Shown here: positions 1 to 8,737 of the stretch, piece by piece
Position numbering within the stretch: the stretch's first letter is position 1
Layout of the letters: each line of letters starts with the position of its first letter
Source of the DNA: Actinoplanes cyaneus
GTDB taxonomy: Bacteria; Actinomycetota; Actinomycetes; Mycobacteriales; Micromonosporaceae
Direction of reading: 5' to 3'
Assembly: GCF_016862095.1 (NCBI RefSeq)
Contig: NZ_BOMH01000044.1
Coordinates: 18,714-82,713, forward strand
DNA: 64,000 nucleotides
The notes under the pieces: model-generated
What the model was told of the DNA's origin: nothing
Databases searched by the model: none
The model's input: only the letters and a program-made list of their open reading frames with translations
Program-made: the position numbers and the translations under genes

Positions 1-279
1 CTCAAGGATCTCGATCCGGTCGGCGAGGCGATCGAGGCCGGGCTCGGGCTGTTCGTGGGCGCGGCTCCGACGCGGCCGGTGGCCGGGGCGAAACCGGAGT
101 CGAAGCTGATCGCCGAGCGGGTGCGCAAACTGTGGAGCCGGCTCGGTTTCCCGGCCGCGGGGCTGCCGCGGCAGGTGGTCGTCACGCCCGCCTGCGGGCT
201 GGCCGGGGCCTCCGCGCCGTATGTGCGGGCGCTGCTCGAGGCGTGTCGCGAGGCCGGTCGGCGGATCTCCGAGGTGTGA
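1..279 (+). CDS. C-terminal fragment of a cobalamin-independent methionine synthase-like protein (partial)
   Basis: The reading frame is open from the first base of the window and stops at 277-279, so only about 92 C-terminal residues are visible. The motif VVVTPACGLAGAS resembles the C-terminal zinc-cysteine region of the MetE/uroporphyrinogen decarboxylase-like methionine synthase family, which in actinobacteria is often a short protein encoded just upstream of ligA. The cysteine in TPACGL would be a metal ligand in that family. Function is inferred from this motif and the neighbour alone; the catalytic half lies outside the window. Confidence 0.7.
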   Translation, partial: LKDLDPVGEAIEAGLGLFVGAAPTRPVAGAKPESKLIAERVRKLWSRLGFPAAGLPRQVVVTPACGLAGASAPYVRALLEACREAGRRISEV

Positions 280-343
280 GCCCGGAAATTGTCGGTGGTG
301 GCGACTACCGTGCCTCGTAGATCGCCGAGACACGGAGGTAGTG

Positions 344-2683
344 GTGACGTCACCGAGTTCCGAGGCCAGCGCCCGTCACGCTGAGCTCGCCGAGGAGATC
401 CGCGGCCATCAATACCACTATTACGTGCTCGACGCGCCGACCATCTCCGACGGCGAGTTCGACCTGCTGCTGCGCGAGCTGGAGGCGCTGGAGACCGAGT
501 TCCCCGAGCTGCGGACGCCCGATTCGCCGACGCAGAACGTGGGCGGCACGTTCTCGACGGACTTCACCACGGTGCCGCACCTCGAGCGGATGATGTCGCT
601 GGACAACGTCTTCAGCCTCGACGAGCTCGACGCCTGGGCCGAGAAGACGGTCCGTGACGCCGGCGGCCCGGTCCAGTTCCTGTGCGAGCTGAAGGTCGAC
701 GGTCTGGCCATCAACCTGCTCTACGAGAAGGGCAAGCTGGTCCGCGGCCTGACCCGGGGCGACGGGCGCAGCGGTGAGGACGTGACGCCCAACGTGCGCA
801 CGATCCGCGAGATCCCGGAACGGCTGACCGGCGACGACGTGCCCGCCCTGATCGAGGTGCGCGGCGAGATCTACTTCCCGGGCGACGCGTTCGCCGATCT
901 GAACGCGTCGCTGGTGGAGCAGGGCAAGGCCCCGTTCGCCAATCCGCGCAACGCCGCGGCCGGCAGCCTCCGGCAGAAGGATCCGCGGGTCACGGCGTCG
1001 CGCGGCCTGCGGATGGTGGTGCACGGCATCGGCGCCCGCGAGGGGTTCAGCCCCGCGTCGCAGTCGCATGCGTATGACGCTCTGAAGGCGTGGGGGCTGC
1101 CCACCAGCACGCGGTGGAAGCTGGTCGACGACATGGCCGCTGTCCGTGAGTTCATCGAGTTCTACGGCGAGCACCGGCACGACGTCGAGCACGAGATCGA
1201 CGGTGTCGTGGTCAAGGTGGACTCGGTCGGCATCCAGGGGCGGCTCGGTTCGACGAGCCGGGCGCCGCGCTGGGCGATCGCCTTCAAGTACCCGCCGGAG
1301 GAGGTGACCACCAAGCTCCTCGACATCGCGGTGAACGTGGGCCGGACAGGGCGCGTCACGCCGTACGCGATCGTGGAGAAGGTGAAGGTCGCCGGCTCCG
1401 AGGTGTCCCAGGCGACTCTGCACAACGCGCAGGAGGTGGCCCGCAAGGGCGTGCTGATCGGCGACACCGTGGTGCTGCGCAAGGCCGGTGACGTGATCCC
1501 GGAGATCCTCGGCCCGGTGATCGATCTGCGCCCGGCCGACGCGCGGGCGTTCGTGATGCCGGTCGAGTGCCCGTCGTGCGGGACGCCGCTGGCGCCGGCC
1601 AAGGAGGGCGACGTCGACATCCGCTGCCCCAACAGTGAGGCCTGCCCGGCCCAGCTGCTGCAGCGGCTCGCGACGCTGGCCAGCCGGGACGTGCTCGACA
1701 TCGAGGTGCTGGGGGAGAAATCGGCCAAGGCGCTGCTCGACTCCGGGGTGCTGCACAACGAGGGTGACCTGTTCACGCTGACCGAGGAGGACCTGCTGCG
1801 GGTCCCGTTCTTCGTCAACAAGAGCGGGAAGCTCAGCACCAACGCCGGGAAGATGCTGGCCTCGCTGGAGGAGACGAAGTCACGACCGTTCGCGCGGGTG
1901 CTGGTGGCACTCTCGATCCGGCACGTGGGGCCGACGGCGGCCGAGGCGCTGGCCCGGGAGTACGGGTCGATGGAGGCGCTGGAGGCCGAGCTTACGCGCA
2001 CGGCCGCTGATCCGGAGGCGGTGGCGGCCAGTGCGGAGGCCGCCGCGCTGGCGGAAGCGGCCGGGGGAGCCCCGGAGCAGCTTCCGGAGGGCTCGGAGGT
2101 CCCGGCGGGTTCGGAGGCTTCTGATGGCGGGGCCGCTGCCGACCCCGATGCTGTGGCTGACTCCGGTGGCCCGGATGGCGCGATCGACGCGGATGCTGCC
2201 GTCGACTCGGGCGCCGCGGCCGTGGCCGTCGAGACGGCCAGGCGGAAGGCGAAGGCGGTCGATCCGATCGCGGCCGTCGACGGGGTGGGGCCGATCATCG
2301 CGGACAGCCTTCGCGAGTGGTTCACCGTGCCGTGGCACCGGGAGATCGTGCGCAAGTGGCAGGCGGCCGGCGTCCGGATGGCCGACGAGCAGGTGGTGAC
2401 CGGGCCGCGGCCGCTGGACGGGCTGACCGTGGTGGTGACCGGGACCCTCTCCGGATTCACGAGGGACCAGGCGGCCGAGGCGATCACGTCGCGGGGCGGC
2501 AAGGTGAGCGGTTCGGTGTCGAAGAAGACCGGCTTCGTGGTGGTCGGGGAGAATCCCGGCAGCAAGTACGACAAGGCGCTCGGCCTGAAGGTGCCGGTGC
2601 TGGACGAGGCGGGTTTCGGTGTGCTGCTCGCCGACGGCCCCGACGCCGCCCGCGCGATCGCCGAGATCACGCCGGCAGGCTGA
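344..2683 (+). CDS. ligA: NAD-dependent DNA ligase LigA
   Basis: This enzyme seals nicks in DNA using NAD. The order is Ia and adenylation domain with KVDG (nucleotide-accepting Lys about residue 117), OB fold, a four-Cys zinc finger (Cys about 409, 412, 428 and 434), helix-hairpin-helix repeats and a C-terminal BRCT domain from about residue 690 (PLDGLTVVVTGTLSGF). GTG at 344 is preferred because GGAGG lies five bases upstream; GTG 341 is the alternative and upstream in-frame starts lack a ribosome site. At 779 residues it is longer than the usual 670-720. The excess is an Ala/Glu/Asp/Pro-rich segment at about residues 551-640 inside the helix-hairpin-helix region. All core motifs are intact. 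Confidence 0.96.
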   Translation: MTSPSSEASARHAELAEEIRGHQYHYYVLDAPTISDGEFDLLLRELEALETEFPELRTPDSPTQNVGGTFSTDFTTVPHLERMMSLDNVFSLDELDAWAEKTVRDAGGPVQFLCELKVDGLAINLLYEKGKLVRGLTRGDGRSGEDVTPNVRTIREIPERLTGDDVPALIEVRGEIYFPGDAFADLNASLVEQGKAPFANPRNAAAGSLRQKDPRVTASRGLRMVVHGIGAREGFSPASQSHAYDALKAWGLPTSTRWKLVDDMAAVREFIEFYGEHRHDVEHEIDGVVVKVDSVGIQGRLGSTSRAPRWAIAFKYPPEEVTTKLLDIAVNVGRTGRVTPYAIVEKVKVAGSEVSQATLHNAQEVARKGVLIGDTVVLRKAGDVIPEILGPVIDLRPADARAFVMPVECPSCGTPLAPAKEGDVDIRCPNSEACPAQLLQRLATLASRDVLDIEVLGEKSAKALLDSGVLHNEGDLFTLTEEDLLRVPFFVNKSGKLSTNAGKMLASLEETKSRPFARVLVALSIRHVGPTAAEALAREYGSMEALEAELTRTAADPEAVAASAEAAALAEAAGGAPEQLPEGSEVPAGSEASDGGAAADPDAVADSGGPDGAIDADAAVDSGAAAVAVETARRKAKAVDPIAAVDGVGPIIADSLREWFTVPWHREIVRKWQAAGVRMADEQVVTGPRPLDGLTVVVTGTLSGFTRDQAAEAITSRGGKVSGSVSKKTGFVVVGENPGSKYDKALGLKVPVLDEAGFGVLLADGPDAARAIAEITPAG

Positions 2684-2732
2684 CGGAGACCCGCGCGGGA
2701 TGCGGGTCGGCGCGTGGCGCGGGCTGCGGGTC

Positions 2733-2822
2733 GGCGTGCTGCGCGTGGCGTGCGATGCGGTGGGCGTGCTGCGCGTGGCGTGCGGTGCGGTGGGCGTGCT
2801 GCGCGTGGCGTGCGGGACGCGA
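2733..2822. repeat. Three-copy 30-bp tandem repeat downstream of ligA
   Basis: Units begin at 2733, 2763 and 2793, each opening with GGCGTGCTGCGCGTGGCGTG. Units one and two differ at a single position (A or G) and unit three diverges at its 3' end. The array lies between the ligA stop and the long palindrome at 2863. Confidence 0.85.
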
Positions 2823-2862
2823 GGTTGCGCTTCGGCAGGGGCCTCGGCGCGCGTTGCGGGTT

Positions 2863-2917
2863 CGGCTGGTTCTCATGGGCGTTATTCGGGACGAATAACG
2901 CCCATGAGAACCAGCCG
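2863..2917. repeat. Long palindromic intergenic element, copy 1
   Basis: The core at 2864-2916 is 53 bases with perfect 25-base arms around a GGA apex, and one more C-G pair extends it outward. The arm opens GGCTGGTTCTCATGGGCGTT. The same element recurs at 19311 and 44956. It lies 180 bases after the ligA stop with no T-run, so a plain intrinsic terminator is not an obvious fit. Function is unknown. Confidence 0.95.
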
Positions 2918-3005
2918 GGAGGGCGAGTCGCGCCGCTGGCTCGACCCGTCGGCGAGCTCGCGGGACGGTCACGGCGGGAGCCGTCCGTGGCCGGTCGGCG
3001 GCCAT

Positions 3006-3113
3006 GATGTCGCCGTGACGCGGAGCTTCCCGGCGGGGTTCCGTCCCGCGAGGCGGCCGCGATGTCGCCGTGACGTGAGGTTTCCGGGCGGGGTTCCGCC
3101 CCGCGCGGTGGTT
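3006..3113. repeat. Two-copy 55-bp tandem duplication
   Basis: Both copies begin GATGTCGCCGTGACG (3006 and 3061) and end in a CGGGGTTCCG-CCCCGCG hairpin-like block. The copies differ at several positions. The duplication follows the palindromic element and has no coding signal. Confidence 0.75.
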
Positions 3114-3395
3114 GGGGTTCGGGGTGAGCGTGCCCCGCCACGGAGGCCGCCCTGGAGGGCTTTGCGTTCTGGCCGGCCACGGCCTTGCACAGCCCGCAAG
3201 GGTCCCCGCGGGAGCTGCGCAGAATGACCACAGCGGAGATCGGACATGAAGATTTTGATCGTCGTGGGGTAAGGCTTACGGGTGAAATGCGGCTTTGGCG
3301 GCGTGTGCAAACTGAATAACAGCTAAGTGCATAAGCGGCAAATGCCACATGTGGATCTATCGTGTAAGTGATCGAGGTCCCGTCGTGGAGGTCGC

Positions 3396-5420
3396 ATGGA
3401 TGCCGTTCGTCCCCGTTCGGCTGCCTCCGGCCCGCGGCTGCGTCGCGCCCTCGTCGTCACCACGGGTCTGACCGCCGCTACCGACCTGGCGCTCTGGGCG
3501 ACCGCCGCGGGCACGTTCCGGGCGCTGCCCGCCGCCTACTGGATCATGGCGGCGCTGGCGGTGGTGGCCGACGCGCGACCGCATCCGCTGCCCGGGCGGC
3601 GGGTGAGCCGGGTCGTCCTGCCGTCCAGCTGCTTCACCTTCGCCATCGCGCTGGCCTGGGGGTTCGTGCCGGCGCTCGCGGTGCAACTCGTCGCCGTGAC
3701 GGTCGCCGGGATCCGGATGCGCCACGCCGTGCCGCGGACGATCCACCTCGCGCTCCAGCACGCCGCCGGGCTCGCCGCGGCCTCCACCGTGGCCGGGCTC
3801 GTGTCGTGGCGGATCGGGCCGCGGCCGGACCTCGGCGACGCCGCGCTGACCTGCGCCGCGGCGGCCGCGTGGATCGCCGCGCGGTATGCGGTGGCGGCCG
3901 TGGTGCGGCGGTGCACCGCGGAACGGCGTACCCGCCATCGCCGCCGCGCCCCCGCGGACCTGCTGGCCACCGCCGCGCTCCTGCTGCTCGCCCCGATGCT
4001 GCTGCTCGCCGCGCAGGTCGGCCCCGCACTGCTGCCGCTGACGCTGCTCGCGCTGCACGCCGTGCACCGGATGGTCCGCTGGGCCGGGGAGTCCGAGCGC
4101 GCCGCCCGCGTCGACCCGCTGACCGGCTTGCCGAACCGGCGCGCGCTGCAGTCCACGATGTCCGAACGCGGCCCGGACCGGCAGCGCGCGCTGATCCTGC
4201 TCGACCTGGACCGGTTCCGGATCGTCAACGACGCGCTCGGGCACGGCGCGGGGGATCGGCTGCTGGCACGGGTCGCCGACCGGCTCACCGCCGCCGTTCC
4301 CCGACACGACCTGGTGGTACGTCTCGGCGGCGATGAGTTCGCGGTCCTCGCGACCCGGGTCGAGGGCGCCGCGTCGGCCCGCCGGATCGCCGAGCACCTG
4401 ACCGAGGCGCTGAGCCGGCCGTTCCCGATGGACGGCACCCCGGTCGAGCTGACCGCGTCGATCGGGATCGCGCTGCAGTCCGGCCGGCGCGACGGCGCGA
4501 CGCTGCTGCGCGAGGCGGAGACCGCGATGTACGAGGCGAAGCAGCACGGTGACCAGGTCGCGGTGCACGGCCCGGACGCGCCGCACGCCTCGCCGGACCG
4601 GCTGGCCCTGCTCGCGGACCTGCGTGCCGCGCTGCGCCGGGACCCGCCCGGCGACGGGATAGTGCTCTTCTACCAGCCGCAGATCGCGATCGCGACCGGC
4701 GAGGTGGTCGGCGTCGAGGCGCTGCTGCGCTGGCGGCACCCGGAGCGCGGCCTGGTCGGCCCGGAGGAACTGCTCCGGGTGGCCGAGCCGACGCCGGTGA
4801 TGCGGCTGCTCACCGCGTACGTGCTGGAGGAGGTCGTCGCGCAGCTCGCCCGGTGGCGCTTCGCCGGGATGCCGCTGCGCGCCGCGGTCAACGTCAGCGC
4901 CCGTGACCTGCACGCCGGGGACATCGCCGACCGGGTCGGTGTGCTGCTGTGCGACCACGAGGTCCCGGCCGACCTGCTGCAACTGGAGATCACCGAGAGC
5001 GCGCTGATGACCGACCCGCACCGGGTGCTGGACACCATCACCCGGCTCGACCGGATGGGCGTGGCGATCTCCCTGGACGACTTCGGCACCGGGTTCTCCT
5101 CGCTGCAGCACCTGCGCCGGCTCCCGCTGACCGAGGTGAAGATCGACCGCTCGTTCGTGCTGGGGATGGCGAACGACAGCGGGGACGCGGCGATCGTGCG
5201 CTCGGTGATCGGGCTGGCCGACTCGCTCGGGCTGCGCGCGGTCGCCGAGGGCGTCGAGGACGAGGTGACCTGGCGGCTGCTCGCGGCGGCCGGCTGCCAT
5301 GCCGCGCAGGGCTGGTTCCACGCCCGGCCGATGCCCGCGGCCGAGCTGGCGGAGTGGCTTTCGCGCTACCGGCCGATCCGGCCCGGGGTTCGTCGCGGGC
5401 CGTGGATCCCGGCGAAATAG
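3396..5420 (+). CDS. Membrane-anchored GGDEF-EAL cyclic-di-GMP turnover protein
   Basis: The 674-residue product has about 200 hydrophobic N-terminal residues with several membrane segments, then a GGDEF domain and an EAL domain. The diguanylate cyclase signature RLGGDEFAVL is intact (GGDEF about residues 311-315). The phosphodiesterase half keeps EALLRWRHP (Glu about 441), NVSARDLH, LEITESALM, DDFGTGFSSL, VKIDRSF and AVAEGVED, the expected metal and catalytic set. Both activities are therefore possible and only assay could tell which dominates. The start at 3396 has GGAGG four bases upstream. The gene stands alone between the ligA spacer and gatC. No recognisable extracellular sensor domain was seen. 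Confidence 0.93.
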   Translation: MDAVRPRSAASGPRLRRALVVTTGLTAATDLALWATAAGTFRALPAAYWIMAALAVVADARPHPLPGRRVSRVVLPSSCFTFAIALAWGFVPALAVQLVAVTVAGIRMRHAVPRTIHLALQHAAGLAAASTVAGLVSWRIGPRPDLGDAALTCAAAAAWIAARYAVAAVVRRCTAERRTRHRRRAPADLLATAALLLLAPMLLLAAQVGPALLPLTLLALHAVHRMVRWAGESERAARVDPLTGLPNRRALQSTMSERGPDRQRALILLDLDRFRIVNDALGHGAGDRLLARVADRLTAAVPRHDLVVRLGGDEFAVLATRVEGAASARRIAEHLTEALSRPFPMDGTPVELTASIGIALQSGRRDGATLLREAETAMYEAKQHGDQVAVHGPDAPHASPDRLALLADLRAALRRDPPGDGIVLFYQPQIAIATGEVVGVEALLRWRHPERGLVGPEELLRVAEPTPVMRLLTAYVLEEVVAQLARWRFAGMPLRAAVNVSARDLHAGDIADRVGVLLCDHEVPADLLQLEITESALMTDPHRVLDTITRLDRMGVAISLDDFGTGFSSLQHLRRLPLTEVKIDRSFVLGMANDSGDAAIVRSVIGLADSLGLRAVAEGVEDEVTWRLLAAAGCHAAQGWFHARPMPAAELAEWLSRYRPIRPGVRRGPWIPAK

Positions 5421-5466
5421 ACTCCTCGAAAAGGCATGCATTACGTCAAGTGATTGAGGGGGCAGG

Positions 5467-5766
5467 ATGGCCGCCATCTCCCGCGAAGAGGTAGCGCACC
5501 TGGCGCGCCTGTCGCGGCTCGCCGTGACCGAAGAGGAACTGGATCGATTCGCGGGTCAGCTCGACGTGATCCTGCAGTCGGTCGCCCGGGTCGGTGAGGT
5601 GGCCGCGGAGGACATCCCGCCGACCTCGCACTCGGTCCCGCTGACCAACGTGTACCGCGAGGACGTTCCCACGCCGAGCCTGACGCAGGACGCCGCCCTC
5701 TCCGGCGCGCCCGACGCGTACGAGGGCCGGTTCCGGGTGCCGCGCATCCTGGACGAGGAGGAATGA
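5467..5766 (+). CDS. gatC: Aspartyl/glutamyl-tRNA amidotransferase subunit C
   Basis: GatC is the small scaffold subunit of GatCAB, which amidates Glu-tRNA(Gln) or Asp-tRNA(Asn) to the correct species. The 99-residue product opens ISREEVAHLARLSRLAVTEE and ends with the typical RVPRILDEEE tail. AGGGGGCAGG just upstream supplies a ribosome site. Its stop overlaps the gatA start by four bases, which argues for coupled translation. Confidence 0.96.
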   Translation: MAAISREEVAHLARLSRLAVTEEELDRFAGQLDVILQSVARVGEVAAEDIPPTSHSVPLTNVYREDVPTPSLTQDAALSGAPDAYEGRFRVPRILDEEE

Positions 5767-7232
5767 CCGTGAGCGACCTGACCCGTCTCAGCGCGGCTGC
5801 TCTCAGTGAGCTGATCACCACCAAGGAGGTCTCCGCCGTCGAGGTGGCGACCGCCCACCTGGACCGGATCTCCGCGGTGGACGAGCGCGTCCACGCGTTC
5901 CTGCACGTCGACCGCGAGGGTGCGCTCGACGCCGCCCGCCGGGTGGACGCGGGCGAGATCACCGGCCCGCTCGCCGGGGTGCCGATCGCCGTCAAGGACG
6001 TGGTGACCACCAAGGGGGTGCCGACCACGGCCGCCTCCAAGATCCTCGAGGGCTGGAAGCCGCCGTACGACGCGACGATCGTCGAGCGTCTCAAGGCCGC
6101 GGGCATGCCGATCCTGGGCAAGACCAACATGGACGAGTTCGCGATGGGCTCGTCGACGGAGTATTCGGCGTACGGGCCGACGAACAACCCGTGGGACCTC
6201 GGCCGGATCCCGGGCGGCTCCGGCGGCGGCTCGGCGGCGGCGCTCGCGGCGTACGAGGCGCCGCTCGCGATCGGCACCGACACCGGCGGCTCGATCCGGC
6301 AGCCGGGCGCCGTCACCGGCACGGTCGGGGCGAAGCCGACCTACGGCGGGACGTCCCGCTACGGCCTGATCGCGTTCTCGTCCTCGCTCGACACGCCCGG
6401 CCCCTGCGCCCGGACGGTCGAGGACACGGCGCTGCTGCACGCGGTCATCGCCGGCCACGACCCGCGCGACTCGACCTCGATCGCGCAGCCGGTGCCGGAC
6501 GTGGTCGCCGCCGCCCGCCTGGGCCTGCAGGGCGACCTGACCGGGGTCAAGCTCGGCCTGGTCAAGGAGTTCGCCGGCGACGGCTCCGAGCCGGGCGTGC
6601 AGGCCGCGTTCCGGGAGTCGCTGGACGCGCTGGTCAAGCTCGGCGCCGAGATCGTCGAGGTCTCCTGCCCGCACTTCCAGTACGCGCTGCCGGCCTACTA
6701 CCTGATCGCCCCGAGCGAGTGCTCGTCGAACCTGGCCCGCTTCGACGGCGTGCGCTACGGACTGCGCTCCGGCGACGACGGCTCGCGCTCGCTCGAGGAG
6801 GTCATGTCACTGACCCGCGACGAAGGCTTCGGCCCCGAGGTCAAACGACGGATCATCCTCGGTACGTACGCGTTGTCGAGCGGTTACTACGACGCGTACT
6901 ACGGCCAGGCGCAGAAGGTCCGGACCCTGATCACGCGCGACTTCCAGGCCGCGTTCGAGAAGGTGGACGTGCTCGTCTCGCCGACCACGCCGTTCGTGGC
7001 GTTCCCGTTCGGGTCGCGCACGTCGGATCCGTACCAGATGTACCTGGCGGACCTCTTCACGATCCCGACGAACCTGTACGGCGGACCGGCCATCTCGGTG
7101 CCGTGCGGTCTCTCCGAGGGGCTGCCGGTCGGCTTCCAGATCATGGCCCCGACCATGGCCGACGACCGGATGTACCGGGTCGCCGGCGCGCTGGAGTCCG
7201 CCGTGGGCACCTTCACCCCGCCGGCCCTCTGA
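5763..7232 (+). CDS. gatA: Aspartyl/glutamyl-tRNA amidotransferase subunit A
   Basis: GatA is the glutaminase/amidase subunit of GatCAB. The 489-residue product carries the amidase signature GGSGGGSAAALA followed by GTDTGGSIRQPG, plus the PIAVKDVV lysine of the Ser-cisSer-Lys triad. Length matches the family. ATG 5763 overlaps gatC; GTG 5769 is a possible alternative. Unlike the common gatCAB order, gatB is not next but lies 3.1 kb downstream, beyond two inverted peptidase genes. Confidence 0.96.
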   Translation: MTVSDLTRLSAAALSELITTKEVSAVEVATAHLDRISAVDERVHAFLHVDREGALDAARRVDAGEITGPLAGVPIAVKDVVTTKGVPTTAASKILEGWKPPYDATIVERLKAAGMPILGKTNMDEFAMGSSTEYSAYGPTNNPWDLGRIPGGSGGGSAAALAAYEAPLAIGTDTGGSIRQPGAVTGTVGAKPTYGGTSRYGLIAFSSSLDTPGPCARTVEDTALLHAVIAGHDPRDSTSIAQPVPDVVAAARLGLQGDLTGVKLGLVKEFAGDGSEPGVQAAFRESLDALVKLGAEIVEVSCPHFQYALPAYYLIAPSECSSNLARFDGVRYGLRSGDDGSRSLEEVMSLTRDEGFGPEVKRRIILGTYALSSGYYDAYYGQAQKVRTLITRDFQAAFEKVDVLVSPTTPFVAFPFGSRTSDPYQMYLADLFTIPTNLYGGPAISVPCGLSEGLPVGFQIMAPTMADDRMYRVAGALESAVGTFTPPAL

Positions 7233-7250
7233 CAACTGAACGCTGATCCT

Positions 7251-7287
7251 CTCCGGCCGCCGTCGGTTGACTCGCCGGCGGCCGGAG
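7251..7287. terminator. Hairpin between convergent gatA and M1 peptidase gene
   Basis: CTCCGGCCGCCG (7251-7262) pairs perfectly with CGGCGGCCGGAG (7276-7287) around a 13-base loop. It lies between convergent genes, so it could stop transcription from both sides. There is no T-run on either strand. Confidence 0.6.
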
Positions 7288-7337
7288 GGGAATGCGGGCC
7301 GGGCTACGGCCGTACCGCAAACGGCTTTGATCTGGGT

Positions 7338-8708
7338 TCACTCCGGGGTGGTCGGGGAGTCGAGCCAGGCGTTGATCAGCTTGCTGTGGTCCTCGCCGGT
7401 GTGGGCGGTGACGAAGGCGATGAAAGCCGCCCGGTCCTGATTGGTGTACCGGTGGCCGGCGACCCAGGCGCGCATCAGGGACCAGAAACGGTCATCGCCG
7501 AGAGCGTCGTTCAGCTCCTTGAGCATGGCCGCGCCGCACTGGTAGACGTTGCTCCCGGCGAAGTCGGCCGGTGACGGCTTGCCGGGCGGCCCCAGCTCCC
7601 GGCGCAGGCGGGCGTCATAGGAGCGGAGCACCTGCTCCAGCGTGGCGTCGTCGTAGCCGCGCTTCTTCTGCTGGTACTTGTACTCCAGGTACTGCGCGAA
7701 CCCCTCGTTGAGCCACAGATCGGCCCAGGTCGTCGGGGTGACTGCGTCGCCGAACCACTGGTGGGCGTACTCGTGCAGCAGCGTGTCCTCGTACCGCTTC
7801 TGTTCCAGGACGGACCAGGACAACGGCCGGCCCATGCTCACCAGCTGCTGCGTCTCCATGGCCGAGACCGAGCCGTTGACCACGGCGCCGGCGGTCTCGA
7901 ACGGGTACGGCCCGAGCAGCGATTCCAGCCAGGTCAGCAGCTCCGGGGACTTGCGCAGCACCGGCAGCAGCTTGTCGTCGGCGCCCGGCACGACCCAGTA
8001 GGTGAGCGGCAGCCCGTGCGGCCCGGTGTCCCGCACCGGTGTGTAGTGGTCGATCGCGAGCGTGACCAGGTAGGCCGGCATCGGCGCGGCGGAGTCGTTG
8101 GTGACCGCCGTCCAGCCCGGTGGCACGGTGACCGTGATGTCGTAGAGCGCCTTGTCCGAGATCAGCTCGTTCGCCGGGTACCACGTCATCGCGCCCCACG
8201 GCTCCTGCATCGTCCACGCGCCACCGTTCGCGGCCGGGCGCAGGCCGACGCCCTCCTTCGCGTCACCGCGTCGCGAGGGACGAGAGATCTGCTCCGGTAC
8301 GCCGTGATAGCCGACCGCGAGCGTGACCGGCTGATCGGGGACGAGCGTGGCGGGCACGGTGAGCTTCCCGTTCCGCACGGTTCCGGTGGCCGGCCTGCCG
8401 TCGACGGTCACGGTGTCGACGGTCAGGCCGGTGAAGTCCAGGCTGATCTCGGTGGCCGGGACGACCGGGCGGATGCGGGCCACGGCCGTACCGGAAAGCA
8501 GCTTCTGATCGGGTTTCCAGTCGAGCCGCAGGGTGTGGTGGAGGACGTCGAGGCCCGGATTGCCGTGCTCGGGATAGAGCATGTCGGCGACCGGGCCGGA
8601 CCGGCCGGGGTCCGGCGCCGCGGGAGAGGGGGCCGGTGGAGGTGGCGCCGGCTGCGAGGTGCAGCCGGCGCACAGCAACAGGACGACCAGTGCGGGCCAT
8701 CGACGCAT
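7338..8708 (-). CDS. M1-family zinc metallopeptidase, predicted lipoprotein
   Basis: The product (456 residues) begins with a short signal peptide ending in a lipobox-like LLCAGC, so it is probably anchored outside the membrane. The gluzincin motif HEYAHQWFGD (His about 312) with the downstream NEGFAQYLEY glutamate marks an M1 aminopeptidase-type active site. It lacks the large C-terminal helical domain of full-length aminopeptidase N. It is a tandem paralogue of the gene at 8738-10192, about 30 bases apart on the same strand, and is shorter partly through loss of a segment near residue 220. Substrate unknown. Confidence 0.9.
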   Translation of the reverse strand: MRRWPALVVLLLCAGCTSQPAPPPPAPSPAAPDPGRSGPVADMLYPEHGNPGLDVLHHTLRLDWKPDQKLLSGTAVARIRPVVPATEISLDFTGLTVDTVTVDGRPATGTVRNGKLTVPATLVPDQPVTLAVGYHGVPEQISRPSRRGDAKEGVGLRPAANGGAWTMQEPWGAMTWYPANELISDKALYDITVTVPPGWTAVTNDSAAPMPAYLVTLAIDHYTPVRDTGPHGLPLTYWVVPGADDKLLPVLRKSPELLTWLESLLGPYPFETAGAVVNGSVSAMETQQLVSMGRPLSWSVLEQKRYEDTLLHEYAHQWFGDAVTPTTWADLWLNEGFAQYLEYKYQQKKRGYDDATLEQVLRSYDARLRRELGPPGKPSPADFAGSNVYQCGAAMLKELNDALGDDRFWSLMRAWVAGHRYTNQDRAAFIAFVTAHTGEDHSKLINAWLDSPTTPE

Positions 8709-8737
8709 ATGCGCACGCTAGCCCGCGTGGACAAGCC

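Larger units (their letters stand above)
2684..3395. other. Repeat-rich intergenic spacer between ligA and the GGDEF-EAL gene
   Basis: This 712-base stretch has no credible gene. It holds a 30-bp tandem array, a 55-bp arm-to-arm palindrome and a 55-bp tandem duplication, listed separately. From about 3235 to 3390 the sequence becomes clearly more AT-rich than its surroundings, which fits a promoter and leader region for the downstream gene. I could not pick a confident -35/-10 pair there. Open frames in this stretch are produced by the repeats and lack normal codon bias. Confidence 0.6.

Noticed and set aside
350..1756. Long minus-strand ORFs opposite ligA and other genes
   Set aside because: They mirror third-position GC bias of the sense genes and contain no domain signature.
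2714..3007. ORFs around the palindromes encoding WFSWAL...NAHENQP-like peptides
   Set aside because: The peptide is simply the translation of the palindrome and appears on both strands. Flanking codons have no bias, so it is not a protein family.
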